Shown one piece after another: positions 39,831 through 50,643 of a stretch of DNA of 64,000 nucleotides. The DNA comes from Phyllobacterium zundukense (GTDB lineage Bacteria; Pseudomonadota; Alphaproteobacteria; Rhizobiales; Rhizobiaceae). Every line of letters starts with the position of its first letter. Within the stretch, counting starts at the first letter, position 1. Location: the NCBI RefSeq assembly GCF_025452195.1, contig NZ_CP104973.1, positions 1,116,001-1,180,000 of the forward strand, given 5' to 3'. A program made the position numbers and the translations under genes. The notes under the pieces are model-generated. The model was not told where the DNA came from. It worked only from the letters and a program-made list of their open reading frames with translations, and did no database searches.

Positions 39831-42518
39831 TCAGGCAGCAAGATCACGCAGAACGTATTGCAGGATACCGCCGTTTTTCAAATATTCCAGTTCGTCGATC
39901 GTATCGATGCGGCAGATCAACGGCACCTGCTTGACGCTGCCATCGGCATAAGTCACCGTGGCAAATGTCTTTTGCCGTGGCTGAATTGTCGCCAGACCGT
40001 CAATCGAGACGATCTCGTCACCCTTGAGTCCCAGTGATTGCCAGCTCGTGCCGTCTTCGAGAACGAATGGTACTATGCCCATGCCGACCAGGTTCGAGCG
40101 GTGGATACGCTCGAAGGACTGGGCAATCACGGCACGAACCCCAAGCAGGCTGGTTCCCTTTGCCGCCCAGTCGCGTGACGAGCCGTTGCCATATTCCACA
40201 CCGGCAAAGACCACCAGAGGAACGTTTTCGCTACGATATTGCATGGCAGCATCGTAGATCGGCATCTCCTCCTTGGTCGGGTAATGGATCGTATAGCCAC
40301 CTTCACGGCCGTTTTCACCCAGCATATGGTTGCGGATGCGGATATTGGCGAAGGTGCCGCGCATCATCACTTCATGGTTGCCACGGCGTGTGCCGTATTG
40401 GTTGAAGTCCAGCGGAGCGACACCATGCTCGGTCAGGTACTGTCCGGCAGGAGAGGCCGCCTTGATCGAACCGGCCGGAGAAATATGGTCGGTGGTGATC
40501 TTGTCGCCAAACAGACCAAGAATGCGCGCACCCTTGATGTCGTTGACCTTGCCCGGTGTCTTGCCCATGCCGACAAAGTAAGGCGGGTTCTGCACATAGG
40601 TTGACTGATCGTCCCAAGTATAGGTCTGACCTGCGGGAACCTTCACCGCCTGCCAGTTTTCATCGCCCTTGAACACATCGGCATATTTGGCCGAAAACAG
40701 TTTGCGGGTAACGTTCTTGGTGATGAACTCCTGAATCTCGTGTGAAGACGGCCAGACATCCTTGAGGAAAACCGGGTTACCGTTCTGATCTTCGCCAAGC
40801 GGCTGGGTGGTCAGGTCGAGTTTGACCGTACCCGCGATCGCATAGGCAACGACGAGAGGCGGTGAAGCCAGATAGTTTGCCTGAACGTCGGGCGATACAC
40901 GGCCTTCGAAGTTGCGATTGCCGGAAAGGACCGATGCCGCGATCAGCCCCTTATCGTTGATCGTCTTGGAAATCGGCGTCAGCAGCGGACCGGAATTGCC
41001 GATGCAGGTCGTGCAGCCGAAACCGACGAGGTTGAAACCAAGTGCGTCGAGCGACGTCTGCAGCCCAGCGCTTTCGAGATAGGCGGCAACGACCTGTGAG
41101 CCCGGAGCAAGCGATGTCTTGACCCAGGGCTTCGACTTCAGGCCCTTGGCGACGGCATTGCGGGCAAGAAGACCCGCTGCAATCAACACGCTCGGATTCG
41201 AGGTGTTCGTGCAGGAGGTGATAGCGGCGATGGCGACATCACCGTGACCAAGATCGTAATCCTCTCCTTCGACCGCATAGCGGGCATCGAGCTGCGTGGT
41301 CTTCTTGTATTCTTTCTGCAGCGATTCATGAAAGCCCGACGCAATGTCTTCAAGCGCGATACGGCCCTCGGGACGCTTCGGTCCAGCCATGGATGGTACA
41401 ACCGTCCCGAGATCGAGTTCCAGCGTGTCGGTGAACACCGGATCAGCCGAGTTTGGCTCGCGCCACATGCCTTGCGCTTTCGAATAAGCCTCGACAAGCG
41501 CAAGGCGGTCTTCATCGCGTCCGGACATGTGCATGTAATTGATGGTTTCACGGTCGATCGGGAAAAAGCCGCAGGTCGCGCCATATTCCGGACCCATATT
41601 GCCAATGGTTGCACGATCCGCGAGCGTCATGCTTTCGAGGCCAGGTCCGAAGAACTCGACGAACTTGCCGACGACACCCTTCTTGCGCAGCATCTGCACA
41701 ACAGTAAGAACGAGGTCGGTCGCCGTCACGCCTTCCTTGACCTTGCCGGTCAGGCGGAAGCCGATGACTTCCGGCAGAAGCATCGAAACGGGCTGGCCAA
41801 GCATGGATGCCTCAGCCTCGATACCGCCAACGCCCCAGCCGAGTACGCCCAGCCCATTGACCATGGTCGTGTGCGAGTCGGTGCCGACACAAGTATCAGG
41901 ATAAGCGACGGTCACGCCATCCTCTTCCTTGGTCCACACGCCTTGCGCGAGATATTCGAGATTGACCTGGTGGCAGATGCCGGTGCCGGGCGGAACGACG
42001 CGGAAGTTCTTGAATGCCTGCTGGCCCCACTTAAGGAAGCGGTAGCGTTCGCCGTTGCGTTCATATTCGAGATCGACATTGCGTTTGAAGGCCTGGGGAT
42101 TGCCGAACTCGTCGACGATAACAGAGTGATCGATGACCAGGTCAACCGGAACAAGCGGATTGATCTTTTCCGGATCGCCACCGAGATTGACCATGGCGTC
42201 GCGCATCGCTGCAAGGTCCACGACTGCTGGAACCCCGGTAAAGTCCTGCATCAGGACGCGGGCCGGACGATAGGCAATTTCCGCACCGGCACTGCCGCGG
42301 TCGACGAGCCAGGCCGCGACGGCCTCGATGTCCTTCTTGAAAACCGAGCGGTTGTCTTCAAAACGAAGCAGATTTTCGAGAAGAACTTTCATCGAGAATG
42401 GCAGCTGGGAGATGCCTTCGAGGCCGTTCTTTTCGGCTTCGGTCAAACTGTAATAGACGTATTCCTTGTCACCCACGGCGAGGGTCTTACGACATTTGAA
42501 GCTGTCAATCTGAGACAT
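39831..42518 (-). CDS. acnA: Aconitate hydratase A
   Basis: TCA-cycle enzyme that interconverts citrate and isocitrate through an [4Fe-4S] cluster. The 895-residue protein is of the AcnA/IRP type: the first cluster cysteine lies in [10 protein letters not shown] and the other two in [12 protein letters not shown]. The swivel-domain substrate loop [11 protein letters not shown] is intact. It works with the mdh-suc cluster located 11 kb downstream. Divergent from ccmA across 286 bp. Confidence 0.97.
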   Translation of the reverse strand: MSQIDSFKCRKTLAVGDKEYVYYSLTEAEKNGLEGISQLPFSMKVLLENLLRFEDNRSVFKKDIEAVAAWLVDRGSAGAEIAYRPARVLMQDFTGVPAVVDLAAMRDAMVNLGGDPEKINPLVPVDLVIDHSVIVDEFGNPQAFKRNVDLEYERNGERYRFLKWGQQAFKNFRVVPPGTGICHQVNLEYLAQGVWTKEEDGVTVAYPDTCVGTDSHTTMVNGLGVLGWGVGGIEAEASMLGQPVSMLLPEVIGFRLTGKVKEGVTATDLVLTVVQMLRKKGVVGKFVEFFGPGLESMTLADRATIGNMGPEYGATCGFFPIDRETINYMHMSGRDEDRLALVEAYSKAQGMWREPNSADPVFTDTLELDLGTVVPSMAGPKRPEGRIALEDIASGFHESLQKEYKKTTQLDARYAVEGEDYDLGHGDVAIAAITSCTNTSNPSVLIAAGLLARNAVAKGLKSKPWVKTSLAPGSQVVAAYLESAGLQTSLDALGFNLVGFGCTTCIGNSGPLLTPISKTINDKGLIAASVLSGNRNFEGRVSPDVQANYLASPPLVVAYAIAGTVKLDLTTQPLGEDQNGNPVFLKDVWPSSHEIQEFITKNVTRKLFSAKYADVFKGDENWQAVKVPAGQTYTWDDQSTYVQNPPYFVGMGKTPGKVNDIKGARILGLFGDKITTDHISPAGSIKAASPAGQYLTEHGVAPLDFNQYGTRRGNHEVMMRGTFANIRIRNHMLGENGREGGYTIHYPTKEEMPIYDAAMQYRSENVPLVVFAGVEYGNGSSRDWAAKGTSLLGVRAVIAQSFERIHRSNLVGMGIVPFVLEDGTSWQSLGLKGDEIVSIDGLATIQPRQKTFATVTYADGSVKQVPLICRIDTIDELEYLKNGGILQYVLRDLAA

Positions 42519-42804
42519 TGTTGCGTTCGTCCTTATGCTGAGGCCTAAACCCGGGACGAACGCCTTTGCCGCGTTTCAAGGACGCGCTAAGGTGCGGGTG
42601 CAGTCATTTCCGCTGTCCGTCCCGCAACAGGTCCAATGAACCCGTATCGAGATCGGCCAAAATGGTTTCCACGCCGACCGCTGGCATGGTTGTCAGCTAT
42701 ATAGAGTTTTTCGCTGATCTGTGCCAGACCGGAATTAGTCTAAATTGTGTGCTGCGTCGAAATAATCACGTGGCGTTTCACAAGTACCAAAAAGCGGATC
42801 GGTC

Positions 42805-43413
42805 ATGCGGTTAATCGCCGAGAATTTGGGTGGTGAACGGGGAGGAGAACTGTTGTTTTCCGGTCTTCATTTTGCTGTTTCCTCCGGTGAAGCGCTTATG
42901 GTGACCGGGCCCAACGGTTCAGGTAAATCGACCCTGCTTCGAATTATCGCAGGTCTGCTTGTCCAGGCGGAAGGAATGCTTCGGCTCGAGGGTGCGCCGG
43001 CCGCGTTTGAGGGGCTCGCCGCGGCCGCTCATTATCTTGGCCACCTCAATGCCATGAAGCCGGTTCTCAGCGTCGATGAAAACCTGCATTTCTGGCAATC
43101 GTTCAACGGACGCGGTCAGTATTCGATTGCCGAAGCGCTCGAACGCGTCAGTCTCGGCGAAATTGGTCACCTGCCTTTTGGCTATCTTTCGACCGGACAA
43201 AAACGCCGTGTCAGCATCGCCCGGCTTCTCGTCAGCGACCGGCCGGTGTGGCTCTTGGATGAGCCAACCGCCGGCCTGGACAAAGCATCGGAGACGCAGT
43301 TCACCGGACTTATGCGCGGACACCTGACAAGCGGCGGAATTATAGTTGCAGCGACCCATTTGCCGCTGGGACTTGAGGGATCGACGGAATTGGCCTTGGG
43401 AGCGGCCGCGTAA
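42805..43413 (+). CDS. ccmA: Heme exporter ATP-binding protein CcmA
   Basis: ATPase of the CcmABCD complex of type-I cytochrome c maturation, which releases holo-CcmE. Walker A GPNGSGKST, signature LSTGQKRR and Walker B WLLDEPTAGLD are intact in 202 residues. Overlaps ccmB by one base (TAATG). First gene of ccmABCDG. Confidence 0.96.
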   Translation: MRLIAENLGGERGGELLFSGLHFAVSSGEALMVTGPNGSGKSTLLRIIAGLLVQAEGMLRLEGAPAAFEGLAAAAHYLGHLNAMKPVLSVDENLHFWQSFNGRGQYSIAEALERVSLGEIGHLPFGYLSTGQKRRVSIARLLVSDRPVWLLDEPTAGLDKASETQFTGLMRGHLTSGGIIVAATHLPLGLEGSTELALGAAA

Positions 43414-44078
43414 TGGGCGCATTGTTCCTTCGTGACGTTCGACTGGGCTTGCGCGCTGGTGGCGGCGCGTTGGTTGGCATCCTGTTCTTTCTGGCGGTAA
43501 TTGCCGTCGTTCCCTTTGGCGTGGGGCCCGATCTGAAGCTGCTTTCCCGCATCGGTGCGGCGATGTTGTGGATCGGAGCTCTGCTTGCGACCTTGCTCGG
43601 CCTCGACCGCCTGTTTCAGGCGGATCGTGATGATGGTTCGCTCGATCTCTTGATCATGGCGTCGGACCGGCACATGCTTCCACTTACAATTCTCGTCAAA
43701 TGTCTGGCGCATTGGACAGTCAGCGTCTTGCCATTGGTCATTGCCTCGCCGCTGCTTGGGCTCTTCATGAACATGGAACCTGTGGCCATTGGTGCGACCG
43801 CCTTGACCCTTCTGGTTGGCACGCCGGCGATCACGCTGATCGGTGCTGTTGGCGCTGCGGTGGCGGTTTCGCTGCCGCGGGGCGGACTTTTGGTTTCTGT
43901 GATCATCCTGCCGCTGACGATACCGGTGCTGATTTTCGGCGTGTCTGCGTCCTATGGCGCAGTTGAAGATCCGGCACCGTTTCTGGCACCTTTCCTTATT
44001 CTTGCTGCGATTACGCTGTTTTTTGCAGTGCTGGGACCAATAGCCGCCGCAGCGGCGTTGAAGTCTTCAGCCGATTGA
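43413..44078 (+). CDS. ccmB: Heme exporter membrane protein CcmB
   Basis: Six-helix inner-membrane subunit of the CcmABCD complex, 221 residues. It starts MGALFLRDVRLGLRAGG, and a conserved LDRLFQADRDDGSLDLL segment follows the second helix. Start coupled to the ccmA stop. Confidence 0.95.
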   Translation: MGALFLRDVRLGLRAGGGALVGILFFLAVIAVVPFGVGPDLKLLSRIGAAMLWIGALLATLLGLDRLFQADRDDGSLDLLIMASDRHMLPLTILVKCLAHWTVSVLPLVIASPLLGLFMNMEPVAIGATALTLLVGTPAITLIGAVGAAVAVSLPRGGLLVSVIILPLTIPVLIFGVSASYGAVEDPAPFLAPFLILAAITLFFAVLGPIAAAAALKSSAD

Positions 44079-44122
44079 CAGCGTGATGAATTGCGAAACG
44101 GGCATCAGAAAGCTAAGAGTAT

Positions 44123-44893
44123 GTGATGAGTGACGCAGTATCCAAGACCGGACGATGGATCGACCTGGCCAACCCTACGCGGTTTTTGAGCCTGGCAGGT
44201 GGCATTCTGCCGTGGCTCGGCGGGCTCACTGTGCTGGTGCTGGCTATAGGCTTCTGGATGTCGATGAACGCGCCCGACGATTACCAGCAGGGCTCGACGG
44301 TCAAGATCATGTTCATCCACGTGCCTTTCGCATGGCTCTCGATGATGTGTTACACGATCATGAGCATCGCGGCGCTCGGAACGCTGGTATGGCGCCACCC
44401 GCTGGCCGATGTTTCCGCCAAGGCGGCTGCGCCGATCGGGGCGGTCTTCACTGCTTTGGCGCTGATCACCGGTTCACTTTGGGGTAAGCCGATGTGGGGC
44501 ACGTGGTGGGTCTGGGATGCGCGGCTCACGTCCGTTTTTGTCCTGTTTCTGATGTATCTCGGGATCATCACGCTCACCCGCGCCATGGATGATCCGGCAA
44601 AATCGGCAAAGGCTACGGCTATTCTCACCCTTGTCGGCTTCATCAATATTCCGATCATCAAGTTTTCGGTCGACTGGTGGAACACGTTGCATCAACCTGC
44701 GTCAGTGCTGCGCATGGGTGGCTCAACCCTCGACCCGTCTTATCTTAAGCCGTTGCTGGTCATGGCAATCGGTTTCACCCTGCTATTTTTCACGTTGCAT
44801 CTGATGGCGATGCGCAATGAAATCTGGCGTCGCCGCGTCACGGCGATGCGCCGCGTTGCTGCCCGCAGCGCCGATCGGGGAACAGTGTCATGA
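44123..44893 (+). CDS. ccmC: Heme-handling protein CcmC
   Basis: Membrane protein that binds heme and loads CcmE. The tryptophan-rich signature WGTWWVWDARLTS (WWD motif) and the two conserved histidines (FIHVPFAW near residue 57 and a later TLHQPAS) are present. 256 residues, six helices. The stop overlaps the ccmD start. Confidence 0.96.
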   Translation: MMSDAVSKTGRWIDLANPTRFLSLAGGILPWLGGLTVLVLAIGFWMSMNAPDDYQQGSTVKIMFIHVPFAWLSMMCYTIMSIAALGTLVWRHPLADVSAKAAAPIGAVFTALALITGSLWGKPMWGTWWVWDARLTSVFVLFLMYLGIITLTRAMDDPAKSAKATAILTLVGFINIPIIKFSVDWWNTLHQPASVLRMGGSTLDPSYLKPLLVMAIGFTLLFFTLHLMAMRNEIWRRRVTAMRRVAARSADRGTVS

Positions 44894-45063
44894 CGAGCCA
44901 TACCGGTTTCGTGCTTGCCTCCTATGGCGCTGCCATCATTGTCCTTGCTGCCTTGATCGGATGGATTTTCATCGATCAACGCAGCCAGCGTCAGGCGCTG
45001 CAGGAGCTGGAATCGCGCGGGGTGCGTCGCAGGTCCGAGACGAAGATGGATAACGCATCGTGA
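44890..45063 (+). CDS. ccmD: Small heme-exporter subunit CcmD
   Basis: 57-codon frame overlapping both neighbours by four bases (ATGA at each junction). It starts MTSHTGFVLASYGAA, continues with one transmembrane helix (about residues 13-33) and a basic tail containing RRRSE. The FVLASYG motif before the helix is the CcmD signature. It stabilises CcmC-CcmE interaction in known systems. Confidence 0.93.
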   Translation: MTSHTGFVLASYGAAIIVLAALIGWIFIDQRSQRQALQELESRGVRRRSETKMDNAS

Positions 45064-45659
45064 CGGGGCAGGAGCAAGTCGAAAAGGCTCCACGTAAGCG
45101 CGGTCTGTTCTTTGTCTTTCTGCCGCTTATCCTGTTTGCCGCCCTAGCCGCTGTTTTCGCATTCCAGCTTGCGTCGGGCCGCGATGAATCTGTTATTCCG
45201 TCGGCGCTGATTGGCAAACCCGCTCCCAATGTGTCGCTGCCGGCCGTGAGCGGCTTGCAAAAGGATGGCCAGCCACTTCCCGGGCTTGATCCGGCAGACT
45301 TCAAGGGGCAGGTCACGCTCGTCAATGTTTTTGGCTCCTGGTGTGTGCCCTGCCGTGTCGAACACCCGCTGCTCATGCAATTGGGTGAAGACAAGCGTTT
45401 TCGGCTCACCGGGTTGAACTACAAGGATAAAAACGAGAACGTCCTCGGCTTCCTCGACGAATTGGGCAATCCTTACGCCGCCGTTGGAGCTGACTTGAAC
45501 GGCCGTGCCGCAATCGAGTGGGGCGTTTACGGTGTGCCGGAAACCTTCCTAGTGGGCAAGGACGGCATCATCGCCTACAAGCATGTCGGACCTTTGACGG
45601 AAGACTCGATCCGCGGCAACCTCATACCTGCCATCGAGGCAGCGCTAAAGGCGAAGTAG
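45060..45659 (+). CDS. ccmG: Thiol:disulfide interchange protein CcmG (DsbE)
   Basis: Membrane-anchored periplasmic thioredoxin that keeps apocytochrome cysteines reduced. One N-terminal helix (about residues 17-38) is followed by a thioredoxin domain with active site WCVPC and the cis-proline region YGVPETFLV. GTG start overlaps the ccmD stop. No ccmE/F/H genes follow, as expected in rhizobia where they form a separate locus. Confidence 0.95.
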   Translation: MTGQEQVEKAPRKRGLFFVFLPLILFAALAAVFAFQLASGRDESVIPSALIGKPAPNVSLPAVSGLQKDGQPLPGLDPADFKGQVTLVNVFGSWCVPCRVEHPLLMQLGEDKRFRLTGLNYKDKNENVLGFLDELGNPYAAVGADLNGRAAIEWGVYGVPETFLVGKDGIIAYKHVGPLTEDSIRGNLIPAIEAALKAK

Positions 45660-45666
45660 ACGCCTT

Positions 45667-46101
45667 TCAGTTTTCCAGCATGGCATAGCGCCGTACCCAT
45701 CCCGCGGCCTTTGTTGCGGCGGTCGCCGTGCTGTCATAGGCATGGGTGAGCGGAACAGTGATCATCCGATAGCCGAATCTCGTTTTTGTTGCGACCGTGA
45801 CAGGCGCAACAAGTGGCGTGCCAAGTGCAAGCGTTTCTATTGGCCGGTCCGCAGCGGGTTCCGGAACCGTAAAAGACCTGCTGGCAACCACCGAGCCCGG
45901 AGCGGATTTCACGGTACAGGTCGCGGTGATCAACGGATAGTCGACCTTGGTGTTCCGACGAATCTGATTCTCCTGGTCGGCTCGGCATCGTTCGACACTG
46001 GTCCAGCCGGCATCTGCTGTCTTGATATATTCGCAGATTTTCGCATCGCAGTCGCAACCCATCAGGGTCATTACGATGAGAGCCGTCTTCATAGGTCGCA
46101 C
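45667..46101 (-). CDS. Hypothetical protein, possible lipoprotein
   Basis: Frame of 144 codons facing ccmG with 7 bp between. From MKTALIVMTLMGCDCDAK (second Met) it has a short leader and a Cys-rich start that may be a lipobox (TLMGC), giving about 141 residues. The remainder, rich in Thr, Ala and Val, has no recognised domain. Codon pattern looks coding. Function unknown. Confidence 0.65.
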   Translation of the reverse strand: MRPMKTALIVMTLMGCDCDAKICEYIKTADAGWTSVERCRADQENQIRRNTKVDYPLITATCTVKSAPGSVVASRSFTVPEPAADRPIETLALGTPLVAPVTVATKTRFGYRMITVPLTHAYDSTATAATKAAGWVRRYAMLEN

Positions 46102-46209
46102 TTTCTGAAAATTCGTTGCCAGTAACGTAATTCTTGAGCGCGGATCGCGGCGGGATTTCGTCGCGATCGGGCGGAAATTATGACCCTTTTCAGCCGGATT
46201 GTGGCGGTC

Positions 46210-46896
46210 CTATTGCTCTTTGCTCGACGCTTTCTCGGCCGCAGGCTCGATGGAATACTTCATTACGAGCGGCATCTGCGCGAAGGTGAAGAGCAGCGTG
46301 ATCGGCATGGTGCCCCAAACCTTGAACGCTACCCAGAAATCGGTCGAGAAACTGCGCCACACGACTTCATTCAGTACGGCGAGGAAAATGAAGAAAATCC
46401 CCCAGCGCATGGTCAGCTTGCGCCAACCCTCGGCATTCAGCTTAAAGGCACTGTCAAAAACATAGCCGAGCAGGGATTTGCCGAAATAAAGTCCGCCGAG
46501 CAGGATGATCCCGAACAATGCATTGACGATGGTCGGCTTCATCTTGATGAAGGTCTCATTGTGGAGCCATAGCGTCAGCGCTCCGAAGATCAGCACGACA
46601 ATGCCGGAGATCAGCGGCATGATCGGCAGGCTGCGCACCAGAATCCAGGAAGCGGCAAGTGCAATCGCCGTTGCCGCCATGAACAGGGCGGTGGCGATGA
46701 AAATCGGCCCGCCAATATTGGAGAGGGCAGGAAAGCGTTCGATCAACCATTCGCCGCGCGCGTTGGCGAAAAAGAACACCATCAGCGGGCCGAGTTCCAG
46801 AACCAGCTTGAGCAGTGGATTGATCTCCTTGCGCGCCGGATCGGTTCTGGCTGCCGGATCAGATGGATCGCGTTCGAATATGGGCTGTTCCATCAT
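46210..46896 (-). CDS. ispZ: Septation protein A (IspZ/YciB)
   Basis: 228-residue inner-membrane protein with six hydrophobic segments. The family motifs [17 protein letters not shown] and [20 protein letters not shown] are present. In Shigella this gene is needed for septation and spreading. The start is ATGATG; the first ATG (46896) overlaps the ftsY stop by four bases, so the two are translationally coupled. Confidence 0.95.
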   Translation of the reverse strand: MMEQPIFERDPSDPAARTDPARKEINPLLKLVLELGPLMVFFFANARGEWLIERFPALSNIGGPIFIATALFMAATAIALAASWILVRSLPIMPLISGIVVLIFGALTLWLHNETFIKMKPTIVNALFGIILLGGLYFGKSLLGYVFDSAFKLNAEGWRKLTMRWGIFFIFLAVLNEVVWRSFSTDFWVAFKVWGTMPITLLFTFAQMPLVMKYSIEPAAEKASSKEQ

Positions 46897-48311
46897 GCAA
46901 CTCCTGCGATGGCTTTGGCAAAATCGCTTGCGGCGAAAGGTTCGAGGTCTTCGACCTGCTCGCCGACACCAATGAAATAGACTGGCAGTTTATGTTTTGC
47001 CGATATGGCGACAAGAATGCCGCCACGTGCTGTGCCGTCAAGTTTGGTCATCACGAGACCATTGACGCCGGCGATGTTCTTGAAAATCTCGACCTGATTG
47101 AGAGCATTCTGCCCGGTCGTCGCATCAAGCGTCTGCAGCACCGTATGCGGTGCTTCCGGGTCGTTCTTGCCGAGCACACGAACGATCTTCGCGAGTTCGT
47201 CCATCAGTTCCGCCCGGTTCTGCAGACGGCCGGCTGTGTCGATGATCAGAACGTCGCTTCCGGCCTCTTTTGCCTGTTTCCACGCATCGAAGGCGAGCCC
47301 CGCCGCATCGGCGCCAAGCTTGGAGGAAACGACAGGTGCGCCGGTGCGTTTGCCCCAGATGTGCAACTGTTCGATGGCTGCCGCCCGGAACGTATCGCCC
47401 GCTGCGAGCATGACGTTGAGGCCACCCGCCGTAAGCTTGGCGGCAAGCTTACCGATCGTCGTGGTCTTGCCGGTGCCATTGACGCCGACAACGAGGATCA
47501 CATGCGGTTTATGCGAAAGGTCGAGTTCCAGCGGCTTGGCCACCGGACCCAGCACCTTCTCGATTTCCGCTGCCATGATGGCGCGGACTTCCTCCGTGCT
47601 GATATCCTTGCCATAGCGTGTTGCGCTCAAGGCGCCAGTGATGCGGATGGCGGTCTCCATGCCGAGATCTGCCTGGATCAGCACGTCTTCCAGATCCTGC
47701 AACGTTTCTTCGTCGAGCTTGCGCCGGGTGAAGATGCTGCCGATGGAATCGCCGAGTTGCTGGGAGGAACGGAACAACCCCTTGCGCAGGCGCTCGAACC
47801 AGGAAAGGCGCGTTTCCGGTTCTGTAATGGCGGGTTGTTCAGCCTGCTTTTCCTCGACCGTTTTGCTAACCGTTACTTTTGAGGGCTTGGGTGCGGCTAC
47901 AGGCTCGGGTGCTTCTTCAACTTCGGGCGTGGGAGCTTCGGGAGCAGAGATCGGCACTGGCTCGATCGCCATGTCGCCCATGGGCGATTCAATCTCATCC
48001 GTGACCTCGACGAGTTCATCGACTGGCGAGGGTTCAATTTCGGTCTGTTCGACGACGACAGGTTCGATATCTTGAAGTAACTCCGGCTCTACCGCCGTCT
48101 CTTCGAAGGTATCCTGTTCCTCGACAACCGGTGCTGCCTCAGCAGGAATAGTTTCGACAGGAACATCCAATGCTTCCTGCGCCGTTGTATCCTCATAAAG
48201 CTGCTCAGGCGTCGGTAGCTGATCGAGCTCGACTAGAGGCTTCTCAACCGCAACCTCTTCGATCTCCTTTTTACCGAAGGAGAATATCTTCTTGATGAAA
48301 CCCAGAGCCAT
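46893..48311 (-). CDS. ftsY: Signal recognition particle receptor FtsY
   Basis: SRP receptor GTPase for co-translational targeting. A long acidic N-terminal region (about residues 20-150, rich in Glu, Pro and Val) precedes the NG domain, which holds [10 protein letters not shown] (G1), DTAGR (G3), [10 protein letters not shown] (G4/G5) and the C-terminal [10 protein letters not shown]. The start [15 protein letters not shown] is a typical membrane-targeting helix. Upstream is mtaB, 23 bp away. Confidence 0.97.
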   Translation of the reverse strand: MALGFIKKIFSFGKKEIEEVAVEKPLVELDQLPTPEQLYEDTTAQEALDVPVETIPAEAAPVVEEQDTFEETAVEPELLQDIEPVVVEQTEIEPSPVDELVEVTDEIESPMGDMAIEPVPISAPEAPTPEVEEAPEPVAAPKPSKVTVSKTVEEKQAEQPAITEPETRLSWFERLRKGLFRSSQQLGDSIGSIFTRRKLDEETLQDLEDVLIQADLGMETAIRITGALSATRYGKDISTEEVRAIMAAEIEKVLGPVAKPLELDLSHKPHVILVVGVNGTGKTTTIGKLAAKLTAGGLNVMLAAGDTFRAAAIEQLHIWGKRTGAPVVSSKLGADAAGLAFDAWKQAKEAGSDVLIIDTAGRLQNRAELMDELAKIVRVLGKNDPEAPHTVLQTLDATTGQNALNQVEIFKNIAGVNGLVMTKLDGTARGGILVAISAKHKLPVYFIGVGEQVEDLEPFAASDFAKAIAGVA

Positions 48312-48334
48312 GAAAACTGCTTTGCTGATTAAGT

Positions 48335-49619
48335 TTATGCTGCGCGCCGGCTGCTATCATTAGCCAATAGCTTGTCGCTGTCATGGCCATTGATCGTGCG
48401 CTCGATGATTTGGCCCGGCACACCGCCATCAACACCGACCAAGGTGAAACCCTCTGTCCGGCCAAGGCCTTCACGTTCGATGAGAATTTTCTGCGTCGTG
48501 CCAACGATACTCTGCAAGTGGCGGCGATAGGCCCTATCGCCCGCAGCCCGAAGGCTTGCCGCGCGTGCCTTGACGATCTGGCGGTTAACCTGCGGCATGC
48601 GCGCAGCGGGCGTTCCTTCACGCGGGCTGAACGGAAAAACGTGCAGATGCGTCAAGCCACATTCCTCGACGATCCGGATGGAATTCTCGAACATCTCGTC
48701 CGTCTCGGTCGGAAAACCGGCGATAATATCCGCACCGAAAACGACATCCGGGCGAATCTTGCGGACATTCTCGCAAAACTCGATTGAATCTTCGCGCAGA
48801 TGGCGGCGCTTCATGCGCTTCAGGATCATGTTGTCGCCGGACTGCAACGATAGATGCAGATGTGGCATCATACGTTTCTCGGTCGCGAGCGCTTCCATCA
48901 AATCCTCGTCGGCCTCGATCAGAATCGATGGAGGAAAGACGCAGCCGCTGCAAGTCCGGTACTTCCCTGAGTACAGTCTTAATTAGCTTGCCCAGCCGCA
49001 AGTTTCCCGGAAGATCCGGTCCATAGCTGGTCATGTCGACGCCAGTCAGCACCACTTCGTTATAACCGTTGCCGACCAGGCGCTTTACCTGCTCGACGAC
49101 GCCGCCCATCGGCACCGAGCGCGAGTTACCCCGGCCGTACGGAATGATGCAGAAGGTGCAGCGGTGATCGCAGCCATTCTGCACCTGAACAAAAGCACGG
49201 GCGCGACCCTCGATGGCGTCGACCATGTGCGAGGCGGTCTCGCGCACCTCCATGATGTCGTTGACACGCACTTTTTCAAACTGGTTGACACCGAAATCCG
49301 GCAGCATGCGATAGGAGTTGGATTTCAGCTTCTCCTCGTTACCGAGAACGAGATCGACTTCATCCATGGCAGCAAATTCATCCGCGCCCGTTTGCGCGGC
49401 GCAACCGGTAACGATAATGCGCGCTTGCGGATTGTCTCTGCGTGCCTTGCGGATGGCTTGCCGGGCCTGGCGCACAGCTTCGCTGGTAACGGCGCAGGTA
49501 TTGAAAATGATCGCGCCATCTTCCAGCGCGCCCAGACCCGCCGCATCGGCTTCGCGCTTCATCACCTCCGACTCGTATGTATTGAGCCGGCAACCGAATG
49601 TGACGACGTCGACAGCCAT
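48335..49619 (-). pseudogene. mtaB: tRNA t6A37 methylthiotransferase MtaB, frameshifted
   Basis: MtaB would add methylthio to t6A37 of tRNAs. The 5' part (start [13 protein letters not shown] at 49619) has the MTTase domain and the radical-SAM motif CDHRCTFC. After RLSSIDS the frame is lost, and homology resumes in another frame (DLMEALATEKRMMPHLHLSLQSGDN) to the end at 48335, including the TRAM region. Removing one base near 48921 restores a 427-codon frame. The dapF stop overlaps the start. Either a real mutation or a sequencing error. Confidence 0.9.
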
Positions 49620-50512
49620 CACGCCGCTCCCTGCGAGGATTTGGCATCGTCGCGGTGCCACGCTCCGGTCGCGGGGTCCAGAGATCCTGAAAACTCCCAT
49701 TCCGCGGGCCCGATCATGATCACGTGATCGTTTTCAAGCCATTCGATCACCAGCGGTCCGCCCGGAACAGTGACCGTTACAGTTCTTTCGGTGCGGCCGG
49801 TACGCGCGGCGGAAACACCAGCGGCGCAGGCAGCAGAACCGCAAGCCTTGGTCAAACCGGCGCCGCGTTCCCACGTACGCAGGGTAATGGCATTGCGGCT
49901 TGTCACGTGCGCAATGGAGATGTTGGCGCGTTCCGGGAAGATCGGATGGTTTTCTAGGAGAGGCCCGAAGCGCTCCAGATCGTAGGTCCACACATCCTGG
50001 TCAACCCAGAAGATCGCATGCGGATTGCCCATGCTGGCGACCGATGGCGAATGCAGGACCGGTGCATCGATCGGCCCAATTTGCAATTCGATCCTGCGTG
50101 TGTCGTGAAACGGTTCCGCGAGGGGAATGTCCTGCCAATCGAAGCGCGGCTTGCCCATGTCTACGGAGATCTGCCCGTCTGGATGTTCGCGGGCGGTCAG
50201 GATTCCGGCGATAGTCTCGAAAGTGAACTCACGCTTGCCGGTTTCGGAACTCAGCGCCTGCACCACGCAGCGCATGCCATTGCCACAGGCCTGCGCCTCG
50301 CTGCCGTCGGAATTGATGATCTCGATATAGGCTTCCGTGCCGCCAGTTTTCGGTGCGTGAATTGCCATGATCTGGTCGAACTTGGTCGCCGGATCCCGGT
50401 CGAGCGCGATAGCCGCGTCAGCCGTAATCCGGTCCGCACGCCCGCGCATATCGGCAACGATGATTTCGTTACCAAGCCCGTTCATCTTCGCAAATTGCGC
50501 GTATGCCGCCAT
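49619..50512 (-). CDS. dapF: Diaminopimelate epimerase
   Basis: Epimerises LL- to meso-diaminopimelate for lysine and peptidoglycan. The 297-residue protein has both catalytic cysteines: in ACGNGMRC and in KACGSAACA. The opening [15 protein letters not shown] is typical. It is the first gene of a dapF-mtaB-ftsY-ispZ run and its stop shares a base with the mtaB start (TGATG). Confidence 0.97.
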   Translation of the reverse strand: MAAYAQFAKMNGLGNEIIVADMRGRADRITADAAIALDRDPATKFDQIMAIHAPKTGGTEAYIEIINSDGSEAQACGNGMRCVVQALSSETGKREFTFETIAGILTAREHPDGQISVDMGKPRFDWQDIPLAEPFHDTRRIELQIGPIDAPVLHSPSVASMGNPHAIFWVDQDVWTYDLERFGPLLENHPIFPERANISIAHVTSRNAITLRTWERGAGLTKACGSAACAAGVSAARTGRTERTVTVTVPGGPLVIEWLENDHVIMIGPAEWEFSGSLDPATGAWHRDDAKSSQGAA

Positions 50513-50643
50513 GCCTTCGCTAGCCTATAATTGTCATCATCTGTCGATAGAGGGCTTATATGGCGGAAAAGGGGAAGAAATGCCAGTGCCAGCGCGCACC
50601 AATGCTGCGCGGCATCGATACTGGCGTTGTGGTCTGCCAGCGT

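Noticed and set aside
41244..42548. Long plus-strand ORF (434 codons) opposite acnA
   Set aside because: Antisense shadow of a well-conserved aconitase; no domain in its translation.
46863..47882. Plus-strand ORF of 339 codons opposite ftsY
   Set aside because: Shadow of the FtsY GTPase domain.
48618..48920. Continuation of the first mtaB frame as a genuine alternative C-terminus
   Set aside because: Residues after RLSSIDS are Arg/Asp-rich with no family match, while the other frame carries the conserved MtaB sequence.
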